NCBI GenBank assembly: GCA_947566645.1
Contig: CANOKL010000044.1
Location: 1 to 35,879, forward strand
Length of the DNA stretch: 35,879 nucleotides
Origin: an uncultured Lachnospiraceae bacterium
GTDB lineage: Bacteria > Bacillota > Clostridia > Lachnospirales > Lachnospiraceae
Reading direction: 5' to 3'
Shown: piece after piece, positions 11,622 through 18,978 of the stretch
Layout of the letters: every line of letters starts with the position of its first letter
How positions within the stretch are numbered: the stretch's first letter is position 1
Notes under the pieces: model-generated
What the model saw: the letters and a program-made list of their open reading frames with translations, nothing else
Database searches by the model: none
What the model was told of the DNA's origin: nothing
Program-made: the position numbers and the translations under genes

Positions 11622-13347
11622 GAATGTACTTTTCGAATGCCGATGGAACCGGGTATTCTTTCTGTATTTCCTCTGGATGGATAAATAAAAGTTCTCTTCT
11701 GTTCGTTTTTTCCAGTTCATCCACTTGTATTGCGTAGCCTGTCATATGCCATTCCACATGGCTGAATATATGCTTTGCGTCAGGAAGCTTTCTGACACGG
11801 ACCGGCATCAGTCCTATGCTTTTACTATATCTTGTTACTTCGTCTGTATTCAGATGTCCTTCCACGGAGGGCAGCTCGTACAGGCCGGCCAGAAGACCTT
11901 TTTCCGGACGTTTTCTGATGGCGAGTTTGTCTTCATCGCAAAACAGAAGGATTGTTTTCTTTTCGATTCTCCTTGCTTTCTTTTTTGCCTTTACAGGAAT
12001 CTCATGGATGCACCCTTCTTTTCTTGCAGCGCAGTATCTGAAGGCGGGGCACTCTTTACATCTGGGTTCTCCGTTCGGTACACAGACAATCGCACCCAGT
12101 TCAATAAGTGCCTGATTAAAGTCTCCGGCATCTTCCATGGGAATAATTCTCCGAAGCTCTTCCTCTATGCTCTTTCTGGTCTTCTGCTGCATAATGTCGC
12201 TGCGGTTTCCTGTAATCCTTGTGATGACGCGAAGTACATTCCCGTCCACTGCGGGCTCGGGGATTCCGTAGGCAAAGGAGCTGATGGCTCCTGCAGTATA
12301 ATTTCCGATGCCGGTCAGGGTAAGGATCTCTTCATAAGTGTCCGGGAATCTGCCATGATAATCTACCATGATCTGCCTGGCTGCTTTTTGCATGTTGCGA
12401 ACCCGGTTGTAATATCCCAGCCCTTCCCATAATTTTAACAGCCTGTCCTCCGGGGCCTCTGCCAGTGCCTCTACTGTCGGCAGCTCGTTCAGAAACCTTT
12501 CATAGTAAGGCTTTACGGCTTCCACCCGTGTCTGCTGCAGCATGATCTCAGAAACCCAGATATGGTAAGCATCCTTTGTATTCCTCCAGGGGAGGTCTCT
12601 TTTGTTCTGCCTGTACCACCGGATCATATCCTTTGGAAGGGAGTCAAAAGGATCCTGGGCGTCCAGGACAACCGGCACTTCATCGGCGATCTGTATGCTG
12701 TCCTTCGTCACCTCACAGTCGTAAGCCAATAGCTTTACGCCCTCTTTTTCCGCCTCACGGAGCGCCTCTGCGAACTGTGGGTGTGTGTCTGTATTGGGCA
12801 TGAAGCAGCAGACGTTCTTCATCTGGATCACAAAAAAAACGTAGGCTTCATAACCCTCCTTTACTGCCCTCATAAGCTCTGTTACATGCTTCACCGCACG
12901 CTCGCTCGGCGCATCCGGGAAACGTACGATGCCTTCCTCCTCCAGTGTTACGCCCTTAACTTCAATCAGAATTCTTTGCCCCTGTGCTTCCACGTAAATG
13001 TCAATGCGGGAATTTCCATAGGTATATTCCGGGCGGATCTGAGTAATGCCTGTGAAAAGACGTCCCTCTTCAAGCCACTCCTTTACCACCTTATTGGGAG
13101 CCTGGGAATCCATGTTAATCAGGCGGGAACCCTTCTGTACACAAATCAAATCCCAGCGGGTTTTCCGCAAGGGATTTGATTGTAAGGCGTCCTGTATGTA
13201 GACCGGAGTGCCGGGGACTAAAAGCTCGGCACACCGGCCAGTGTTTTTTACGTGAACAATCTCTTCCTTTCCATCCAGATCCACATGGGCAATAAAGCGG
13301 TTGGGGCGGTTCTGGAAAATGGCTTGTGTAATGTTCTGGTATTGCAT
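11593..13347 (-). CDS. mutY: SfsA-MutY fusion: SfsA-type nuclease + A/G-specific adenine glycosylase
   Basis: One uninterrupted 584-residue frame joins two normally separate proteins. Residues 1-228 are a complete SfsA (OB-like start, then PD-(D/E)xK residues D116, E129, K131 in RIDIYVE...ILIEVKG, and FPDAPSERAVKHV). Residues 235 to about 575 are MutY: catalytic E267 (WVSEIMLQQT), helix-hairpin-helix TLTGIGNYTA (343-352), D368 (VDGNVLRV), a [4Fe-4S] motif C422-x7-C430-x2-C433-x5-C439, and a C-terminal Nudix-like 8-oxoG recognition domain (FSHVEWHM). MutY removes A opposite 8-oxoG. SfsA is a nucleic-acid-binding nuclease-like protein of uncertain role. The final residues (LGTGHFSL) are encoded by a family 1 repeat. 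The start lies 6 bases after the alarmone synthetase stop, so the two are cotranscribed. Confidence 0.93.
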   Translation of the reverse strand: MQYQNITQAIFQNRPNRFIAHVDLDGKEEIVHVKNTGRCAELLVPGTPVYIQDALQSNPLRKTRWDLICVQKGSRLINMDSQAPNKVVKEWLEEGRLFTGITQIRPEYTYGNSRIDIYVEAQGQRILIEVKGVTLEEEGIVRFPDAPSERAVKHVTELMRAVKEGYEAYVFFVIQMKNVCCFMPNTDTHPQFAEALREAEKEGVKLLAYDCEVTKDSIQIADEVPVVLDAQDPFDSLPKDMIRWYRQNKRDLPWRNTKDAYHIWVSEIMLQQTRVEAVKPYYERFLNELPTVEALAEAPEDRLLKLWEGLGYYNRVRNMQKAARQIMVDYHGRFPDTYEEILTLTGIGNYTAGAISSFAYGIPEPAVDGNVLRVITRITGNRSDIMQQKTRKSIEEELRRIIPMEDAGDFNQALIELGAIVCVPNGEPRCKECPAFRYCAARKEGCIHEIPVKAKKKARRIEKKTILLFCDEDKLAIRKRPEKGLLAGLYELPSVEGHLNTDEVTRYSKSIGLMPVRVRKLPDAKHIFSHVEWHMTGYAIQVDELEKTNRRELLFIHPEEIQKEYPVPSAFEKYIQLGTGHFSL

Positions 13348-13353
13348 AATGAA

Positions 13354-14004
13354 TCATTCTCCTTTTGAGGCATTTTCCAGACATAATTTGATTGCTTCGT
13401 TGAGTGTGAGCATCTTTTCGTCCAGTGATGATACCATCTCAGCGCATTCACGTAAATCTCTGCTGATGTAATCTGGCGCGTTCCCTTCAAATTTGTAATA
13501 AATCTTGTGCTCAAGGCTCGCCCAGAAATCCATGGCTATGGTCCGTATCTGTATCTCTACCTTGGTGTCCACCACACTGTCTGACAAAAAAATAGGGACA
13601 GATACCAGCATATGATAGCTTTTATATCCGCTTGCCTTCGGGTTCTTAATGTAGTCTTTGATTGATAATACTTTCAAATCACTCTGATTTCCAATCATCT
13701 CTGCAAGACGGTAAATATCTGACGTAAAGGAGCAGATCAGACGCACGCCCGCAATATCATTTACGTATTTTACCATGTTCTCAATGGATGTTTCGTAGCC
13801 GTATTTCTTTAGCTTTTTTACAATACTTTCTGCTGACTTTACTCTTGTCTTAATATGTTCGATTGGATTATACTGGTGTACATGCTGAAATTCGTCATTC
13901 AATATCTCAAGCTTTGTTCCCACCTCTTTTAATGCCGATGAGTATAAAAACATAACAGTCTTCCAGCTGTCCACATCTTCATAGCTTTTTATTGCATTCT
14001 GCAT
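13354..14004 (-). CDS. Small alarmone synthetase (RelA/SpoT-like GTP pyrophosphokinase)
   Basis: Predicted to transfer pyrophosphate from ATP to GTP/GDP, giving (p)ppGpp. The 216 residues hold only the synthetase domain, as in YjbM/YwaC (RelQ/RelP) proteins. Motifs: PIEHIKTRVKSAESIVKKL (substrate-binding Arg/Lys), NDIAGVRLICSF, DYIKNPKASGYKSYHMLV and EIQIRTIAMDFWASLEHK. No hydrolase, TGS or ACT domain is present. The ATG follows AAAAGGAGGGGTGATATATGC; a TATACT-type -10 lies at 14061-14056. It is followed after 6 bases by the SfsA-MutY gene, coupling stringent-response signalling to DNA repair at least by transcription. Confidence 0.92.
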   Translation of the reverse strand: MQNAIKSYEDVDSWKTVMFLYSSALKEVGTKLEILNDEFQHVHQYNPIEHIKTRVKSAESIVKKLKKYGYETSIENMVKYVNDIAGVRLICSFTSDIYRLAEMIGNQSDLKVLSIKDYIKNPKASGYKSYHMLVSVPIFLSDSVVDTKVEIQIRTIAMDFWASLEHKIYYKFEGNAPDYISRDLRECAEMVSSLDEKMLTLNEAIKLCLENASKGE

Positions 14005-14127
14005 ATATCACCCCTCCTCCTTTTAACCCGAAGAGTGAGCTTTCGCACTGCTATTAGTATAACATATTTTGCTGCTTCTGTGCCGGATTTCACATATATT
14101 TAATAACTTGTTTAATGCAATGCTGTA

Positions 14128-14652
14128 CTAGTATTCAATGCCCTGCCGGGAGGACACTCCTTTATCATAGGGATGCTTTATTTTTCTGATCTCTGTCACA
14201 TAATCTGCAAGAGCCTGTATCCTCTCTGATACTGCGTGGCCTGTGAGTATGACCTCCAGTCCTCTGGGCTTATGCTGAAGGAAGCCTGACAGCTTATCCT
14301 CATTCAAAAGCCCCAGCTTCACGGCACACAGGGACTCGTCTAATAAAAGCACGTCAAAGGAAGCAGTAAGTTTTGCAATCTCATCCAGCGCCTTGTTATT
14401 ATAGTGCTTTACTTCTTCCTTTTCTTCACTGCTCATCTGCCTGGAAAACTTTACATTTTCTTTTCCCGGAAGACAGGTTACATTTTCAAGTCCTTCCAGT
14501 ACCACCCTCTCACCGGATGTGTTATCCTTTAAAAACTGGAATACAAGCACGCAAAGCCCGGTTCCTGCCGCCCGCATGACCAGTCCCATTGCGGCTGTAG
14601 TCTTCCCTTTTCCATTTCCATAATAAACATGTATCTTTCCTGTATCTGTCAT
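14128..14652 (-). CDS. cobO: Cob(I)yrinic acid a,c-diamide adenosyltransferase (CobO/BtuR type)
   Basis: Adds the 5'-deoxyadenosyl group from ATP to cobalt of corrinoids, for B12 salvage or synthesis. The 174-residue protein has the P-loop YGNGKGKTTAAMG (11-23), FLKDNTSGE, the Walker B-like DVLLLDES and HPYDKGVSSRQGIEY at the C terminus, all typical of CobA/BtuR. The chosen ATG (MTDTGK, 14652) follows GGAGGACCCCGGGGAGA. The frame stays open 24 codons further but without support. It lies downstream of the PTS IIC gene with an 80-base gap to the chosen start. No other B12 gene is in the window. Confidence 0.92.
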   Translation of the reverse strand: MTDTGKIHVYYGNGKGKTTAAMGLVMRAAGTGLCVLVFQFLKDNTSGERVVLEGLENVTCLPGKENVKFSRQMSSEEKEEVKHYNNKALDEIAKLTASFDVLLLDESLCAVKLGLLNEDKLSGFLQHKPRGLEVILTGHAVSERIQALADYVTEIRKIKHPYDKGVSSRQGIEY

Positions 14653-14732
14653 TCTCCCCGGGGTCCTCCTTGTTCTTTCTGTTTCTATACTCACGGCCAA
14701 TGAAATCTGCCGTGAGTATCGCAAAAGCCGCT

Positions 14733-15803
14733 TTATAAATCCAGCTTCATATCTCCTGGCTGGATTATTCCTTTCTTTCTCATAAGCTCTGAGATGATAA
14801 GTGTGACAACTGCCGGCAGGATAATCTGAATCACCAGTATTTTTACAAGAACAACTGCTGCTGCCTCCGTCTCTGTCATTGTCTGCCAGGTCATAATCTG
14901 CCCTACCAGGCCGGCTGTTCCCATGCCAGAGCCTGTTGCATTACTTGTCATATGAAATACGAGAGTTCCCACTGGTCCCAGAACCGCGCTTGAAATGATT
15001 GCCGGAAGCCATATGACCGGCTTCCTTACAATATTCGGCACCTGGAGCATGGAAGTACCGATTCCCTGCGCAAGGAGCCCTCCAATCTTATTTTCCCGAT
15101 AGCTTGCTGCTGCAAAGCCTACCATGTTACAGCAGCACCCCACTGTTGCGGCACCGGCTGCAAGCCCGGACAGGTTCAGGATCACGCCAAGTGCCGCAGA
15201 GCTGATCGGCAGCGTCAGTATCATGCCCATCAATACGGATACGATAATCCCCATGAGAAATGGCTGCTGTTCCGTTCCCCAGTTGATAATTGAGCCAAGC
15301 CATGACATAAACCCGGATATAGGAGGCCCCAGCAATAGCCCTACTGCCGCCCCTGTTCCGATTGAGACAACCGGAGTTACAAGAATATCCACCTTCGTAC
15401 GTCCTGACACCAGGTGTCCGAAGAAGATGGCAACATATGCCGCGATAAATGCCCCAAGCGGCTCTCCCGGTCCCGCATAGACGATGGCTCCGTCCACAAG
15501 CACCGTCCCTGCCAGCAGCTTGCCTGCAAAACCGCCTGCCATGCCTGCTGTAGCAGCAGACACTACAACAAGAGGACTTTCCTTAAACTTATATGCGATT
15601 GCAGCCCCGATTCCGGCACTGGTAAGCGATGCGGCGATCTTTCCGATTACAAATATCATATCCCCCGCCGGTCCGCCAATAAGCGTACCAATCTGCTGTA
15701 TAATCGTTCCGATAATCAGTGTTGCAAATAATCCCTGTGCCATTGCGCTCAGTCCGTCAATAAAAATACGGTCCAAGGCCTTCTTAAGTCTTTCCATCAT
15801 CAT
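14733..15803 (-). CDS. PTS transporter subunit IIC (PTS_EIIC_2 family)
   Basis: A 356-residue polytopic membrane protein, rich in Gly/Ala, with about nine to ten hydrophobic segments, e.g. AMAQGLFATLIIGTIIQQIG and AAYVAIFFGHLVSG. It is of the compact PTS_EIIC_2 type common in Firmicutes. No EIIA or EIIB domain is fused or adjacent, so either it uses general PTS components from elsewhere or it transports without phosphorylation. Substrate unknown. Three consecutive ATG codons open the frame, and the ribosome site upstream (AGAAGGGATGA) is moderate. The next gene in the same direction is cobO; a functional link is not evident. Confidence 0.85.
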   Translation of the reverse strand: MMMERLKKALDRIFIDGLSAMAQGLFATLIIGTIIQQIGTLIGGPAGDMIFVIGKIAASLTSAGIGAAIAYKFKESPLVVVSAATAGMAGGFAGKLLAGTVLVDGAIVYAGPGEPLGAFIAAYVAIFFGHLVSGRTKVDILVTPVVSIGTGAAVGLLLGPPISGFMSWLGSIINWGTEQQPFLMGIIVSVLMGMILTLPISSAALGVILNLSGLAAGAATVGCCCNMVGFAAASYRENKIGGLLAQGIGTSMLQVPNIVRKPVIWLPAIISSAVLGPVGTLVFHMTSNATGSGMGTAGLVGQIMTWQTMTETEAAAVVLVKILVIQIILPAVVTLIISELMRKKGIIQPGDMKLDL

Positions 15804-16228
15804 TCATCCCTTCTGTGCTACACTTGCCATTACATGTGTCTTGTCAGTAATTCTTCAAAAAAGTTTACCACAGAATGGAAATGAAGTCAAACTATTAAAC
15901 AATTTCCGCCGTTACAGCGAAAACCCGCTCACCTTGCGGCTTGCGGGTTCTCGTCGTTGTTATAGTTATCTAAAGGAATGAGAGTAAAGTGCGGCATCGG
16001 TATTCCCGATGCGTTACTTTTATGAGGGGGAGATAGTTGATGTGTTTATCAACTATCTGACTTAAAGTATAAAGGATAATTATGTCCAAAGTGTGATTAA
16101 TATCTAAAACAAATCGAAATTTTCTTAAGAGAAACTTAAGCCTTACTTACTCCGGGATCGCCTGCTCATCTAACACAGCCATTTCCATAGGTTTTACCTT
16201 TGCTGACGAGTCATTAGTATTTTTAACG
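15804..16228. other. Gene-free stretch with three hairpins
   Basis: No credible gene. It contains AACCCGC (15922-15928) / GCGGGTT (15943-15949), GCATCGG (15994-16000) / CCGATGC (16006-16012) with outer GTAA/TTAC pairing, and a perfect 11-bp hairpin AGATAGTTGAT (16031-16041) / ATCAACTATCT (16048-16058). A GAGGGGGAG purine stretch just before the last hairpin looks like a ribosome site without a gene. The layout resembles the leader of a lost accessory element, upstream of HicAB; that is a guess. Confidence 0.45.
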
Positions 16229-16272
16229 CATACAAAAATTTTTGTTTTCCTATCGACAAATATTTTTGTATG
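16229..16272. promoter_or_regulatory. Palindromic operator-like site upstream of hicA
   Basis: CATACAAAAATTTTTGT (16229-16245) and ACAAATATTTTTGTATG (16256-16272) are near-perfect inverted copies separated by 10 bp. The site ends 34 bases before the hicA ATG and overlaps the probable promoter. HicB antitoxins with a ribbon-helix-helix domain commonly repress their own operon through such palindromes. The match to HicB is inferred from position. Confidence 0.6.
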
Positions 16273-16305
16273 TGTTATTATTTAATTGTCAGGAGGGCAC
16301 AATAC

Positions 16306-16503
16306 ATGAAAAGTTATTCATCGCGTGAAGTTATCAAGATGTTAAAAGCGGATGGATGGTATGAAGTGAACGTAGTTGGAAGTCATCACCAATACAAACA
16401 CCCTACCAAGAAGGGACGCACAACAGTGAAACATCCTGACAAAGATATCCCTCTCCCAACGCTAAAGCGCATCGAGGAACAGTCAGGGCTAAGATTTAAT
16501 TAG
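16306..16503 (+). CDS. hicA: HicA family toxin (mRNA interferase)
   Basis: A 65-residue protein with a dsRBD-like fold. It reads SYSSREVIKMLKADGWY, then GSHHQYKHP with the catalytic-type His, then KKGRTTVKHPDKDIPLPTLKRIEEQSGL, the standard HicA pattern. HicA proteins cleave mRNA and are neutralised by HicB. The ATG at 16306 follows AGGAGGGCACAATAC. An upstream in-frame ATG at 16270 lies in the operator and is unlikely. hicB follows 43 bases downstream. Confidence 0.93.
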   Translation: MKSYSSREVIKMLKADGWYEVNVVGSHHQYKHPTKKGRTTVKHPDKDIPLPTLKRIEEQSGLRFN

Positions 16504-16546
16504 CCCTGACCCCTCTCGGCACACACTCGAATAGGAGGTTATTTTC

Positions 16547-16951
16547 ATGAAAAAAACAGAGCGTTATTTTTATCCCGCTATCTTCATCTACGAACCAGGG
16601 AAAGAGATCGCCATTGATTTTCCGGACTTAAAATGTGCTACCAGTGGCACAAATGACGATGATGCCCTTTTATCAGCGCGGGAACTTCTCGGCTGTGTCC
16701 TTAATGGACTGGAAGAAGATGGAGAAGAAATCCCCGTTCCTACCCCTTTGTCCGAAATCAAGACTAAGGAAAATGAACGGGCAGTTCTGATTGATGTCTA
16801 TATGCCATCGGTCCGTCTGGCAAACGTGAATCGTGCAGTCAATAGAACTGTCACTTTACCTGCATGGCTTAATGCCGCCGCTTTAGAGCGTAACATTAAC
16901 TTTTCACAGGTTCTGCAGGAGGCCCTGAAGTCTCAGCTCAAACTTGGATAA
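16547..16951 (+). CDS. hicB: HicB family antitoxin
   Basis: A 134-residue partner of HicA. The N-terminal HicB-like domain (about 5-60) has YPAIFIYEPGKEIAIDFPDL and ...ALLSARELLGCVL, a degenerate RNase H-type fold that binds the toxin. The C-terminal 35 residues (NRTVTLPAWLNAAALERNI, FSQVLQEALKSQL) form a ribbon-helix-helix DNA-binding domain suited to the palindrome at 16229-16272. ATG follows AGGAGGTTATTTTC. Confidence 0.93.
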   Translation: MKKTERYFYPAIFIYEPGKEIAIDFPDLKCATSGTNDDDALLSARELLGCVLNGLEEDGEEIPVPTPLSEIKTKENERAVLIDVYMPSVRLANVNRAVNRTVTLPAWLNAAALERNINFSQVLQEALKSQLKLG

Positions 16952-16973
16952 CAGGGAACTTGCTGTTCCCTGT
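16951..16973 (+). terminator. Weak terminator-like hairpin after hicB
   Basis: ACAGGGAAC pairs with GTTCCCTGT around TTGCT, overlapping the hicB stop. Only a short T-poor tail follows, so termination would be weak. Confidence 0.45.
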
Positions 16974-17141
16974 ATCCCTTCCTAATCACCCCAAGACTTT
17001 GCCTCCTGCACAGTCAAATGTATTTTGAAGCAGACGAAGCTGAAATAAGGCTCCACTGCCAAAAAACGAAAAAGAAGGGAGATAGATGCTATGGCAAAAG
17101 TATGCCGGAAAGTGCCCCGTATTAGAGCCTTAAAATTCCGG

Positions 17142-18056
17142 TCAAAAGCTATAATATGTACGCCCTGCCTTCATTGGCTTCCCCTTAATAGCGGCAAGCT
17201 CTGTAACCGTCACCATCTCATAGCCTTTTTTCTTAAGGTTCTTACAGATACTGTCCACGGCATTGGCTGTGCTCATATGAATATCATGCATTAGCACGAT
17301 TGCACCGTCTCTTGCATTACTATTCACATAAGAAATAAGCCGGCCCGTGCTTCTGTATTTCCAGTCAAGTGTATCTACTGACCATAGAATATGGGGGCAC
17401 CCTGCCGCGCCAAGTACACTGCTGTTAGATGAACCATAGGGAGTACGGCACACTGTTGCACTCCTTCCGGTATATTTTTTAATGCTTTTATTCGTTCTCG
17501 AAAACTGGCTCCTCACCGCAGCACTCCCAAGCCCGGTCAGCAACGGATGCGAGTAAGAATGATTTCCGGTCTCACACCCAAGCTTTGCCTCTCTCTTCAG
17601 CAAATTACCAGTACTGCCATTGATACTGGAGCCAACAAGAAAAAAGGTGGCCCGGCATTTATTTTTCTTCAGTGCATTCAGCACCTTGGGGGTTGTCTTA
17701 AGTCCAGGACCGTCATCAAAGGTAAGCGCGATATGCTTTTTCTCTTTATTATACATGATCACATCGCTCTTTTTCATGTATCCCTTTACAGAACCCTCTT
17801 TTACCTCGTACCATTTCTCTGACTGGCCCAGTATGCGGATTTTCTCTCCAAACTTCACCTTTTGAAGCGCCCTGGATCTGCCTGCTTTCTTTTCACGAAT
17901 CGCAGCGGATGATATCTTCACTGCACCCCTCATATCCGCAGGAACCTTTTTGAACCTTGCCGCGGCATTTACCGGCAGCATGCAGCAGACCGCCAACACC
18001 ACTGACAAGATCAGCCAGTATCCTTTTCTCATATTTATATGTATTCCTTTATTCAT
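17142..18056 (-). CDS. Secreted polysaccharide deacetylase with SH3-like domain
   Basis: A 304-residue exported hydrolase of carbohydrate esterase family 4, probably acting on peptidoglycan or another N-acetylated glycan. A signal peptide (about 1-32, with hydrophobic core WLILSVVLAVCCMLP ending before NAAA) is followed by an SH3b-like module (about 55-105; KVKFGEKIRILGQSEKWYEV). The NodB domain motifs are TFDDGP (112-117), GNHSYSHP (H166 and H170 metal ligands), RTPYGSSN, WSVDTLDW and IVLMHDIH. The ATG follows AAGGAGTAATACAT. It is 21 bases downstream of nth in the same direction, so likely cotranscribed. Confidence 0.93.
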   Translation of the reverse strand: MNKGIHINMRKGYWLILSVVLAVCCMLPVNAAARFKKVPADMRGAVKISSAAIREKKAGRSRALQKVKFGEKIRILGQSEKWYEVKEGSVKGYMKKSDVIMYNKEKKHIALTFDDGPGLKTTPKVLNALKKNKCRATFFLVGSSINGSTGNLLKREAKLGCETGNHSYSHPLLTGLGSAAVRSQFSRTNKSIKKYTGRSATVCRTPYGSSNSSVLGAAGCPHILWSVDTLDWKYRSTGRLISYVNSNARDGAIVLMHDIHMSTANAVDSICKNLKKKGYEMVTVTELAAIKGKPMKAGRTYYSF

Positions 18057-18077
18057 ATGTATTACTCCTTGCTATGC

Positions 18078-18716
18078 TCATTTAATCCCCTGCTTCCTAC
18101 AGATATCATTCAGACAGCATTTCTCACAATAAGGCTTCGTCCTGGCCGTACACACATCCCTCCCATGATAAACAAGACGGTGGCAAAAATCACTTCCCTC
18201 CTCTGGAGGAATTATTTTCCACAGCTCCATCTCCACCTTTTTCGGCTCCTTCATATCCTTTACAAGCCCGATGCGGTTACAGAGACGGATGCAATGCGTG
18301 TCTGTAACGATTGCAGGCTTTCCAAATACATCACCCATAATCAGATTCGCGCTCTTTCTTCCGACGCCCGGCAGCTTAAGAAGTGCGTTAAAATCATCCG
18401 GCACATGGCCGTCATACTCATCCCGGAGAATTTTCATACAGGCACTGATGTCCCGCGCCTTACTTTTTCCAAGTCCGCAGGGTCTTACAATCTCCTCAAT
18501 GTCATCTACCTCTGCCTCTGCCAGGGCATCCACATCCGGATACCTGGCATAAAGCTTTTCTACCACAACATTTACCCTTGCATCCGTACACTGCGCCGCC
18601 AGGCGGACACTGACCAGAAGCTTCCATGCCTGGTCATAATCAAGGGTACAGCCGGCATCCGGATATTCTTTTTTCAGTCTGTCAATTACCTCAAGCGCTA
18701 ACTCCCTTTTTCTCAT
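18078..18716 (-). CDS. nth: Endonuclease III
   Basis: DNA glycosylase/AP lyase that removes oxidised pyrimidines in base excision repair. At 212 residues it is standard length. Visible features: LAAQCTD (40-45), the helix-hairpin-helix LPGVGRKSAN with catalytic K121, the active-site D139 (VTDTH), and a C-terminal [4Fe-4S] motif C-x7-C-x2-C-x5-C ending in KQGIK. The x7 spacing in the first gap is one longer than in E. coli Nth, the same shift as in the MutY of this window. The ATG follows AAGGAGATGCT. A family 1 repeat and a GAAACCG/CGGTTTC inverted repeat lie in the divergent region upstream. Confidence 0.96.
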   Translation of the reverse strand: MRKRELALEVIDRLKKEYPDAGCTLDYDQAWKLLVSVRLAAQCTDARVNVVVEKLYARYPDVDALAEAEVDDIEEIVRPCGLGKSKARDISACMKILRDEYDGHVPDDFNALLKLPGVGRKSANLIMGDVFGKPAIVTDTHCIRLCNRIGLVKDMKEPKKVEMELWKIIPPEEGSDFCHRLVYHGRDVCTARTKPYCEKCCLNDICRKQGIK

Positions 18717-18761
18717 AGCATCTCCTTATCATCTTATCTTCTCATTACTTTTATTCAATTT

Positions 18762-18784
18762 GAAACCGATTCGGAACCGGTTTC
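18762..18784. promoter_or_regulatory. Inverted repeat upstream of nth
   Basis: GAAACCG (18762-18768) and CGGTTTC (18778-18784) form a dyad about 45 bases upstream of the nth ATG in a divergent intergenic region. It may be an operator; no regulator is identified. Confidence 0.35.
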
Positions 18785-18837
18785 TCCAATCGAATTTCTT
18801 CATGTCTAAAAGCTATATTTATTCTATCAGAATAATC

Positions 18838-18899
18838 TGCATCTTTCAATTGGGGACGGGGTATTTTTAATTTTACCCCGTCCCCAATTGAAAGATGCA
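18838..18899. repeat. Family 1 palindromic repeat, copy 3 (extended)
   Basis: The GGGGACGGGGTA core is extended outward by 14 further complementary bases, TGCATCTTTCAATT on the left and AATTGAAAGATGCA on the right, giving a 26-bp stem. It lies in the nth/cyclophilin divergent region, the only copy not at a gene 3' end. Confidence 0.95.
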
Positions 18900-18978
18900 T
18901 CCTCCTGTGATAGACTAAAAATGCAAAACCAAATTATATTGTGTCCTTTTTGCAAATTGATAAAAATGGAGGTAAATT

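Noticed and set aside
17091..17294. Small frame starting MAKVCRKVPRI after a GAAGGGAGATAGATGCT ribosome-site-like sequence
   Set aside because: The start looks real, but after about 15 codons the frame runs into the opposite strand of the deacetylase gene. At most a decayed 5' end of a lost gene, possibly a recombinase; not counted as a gene.
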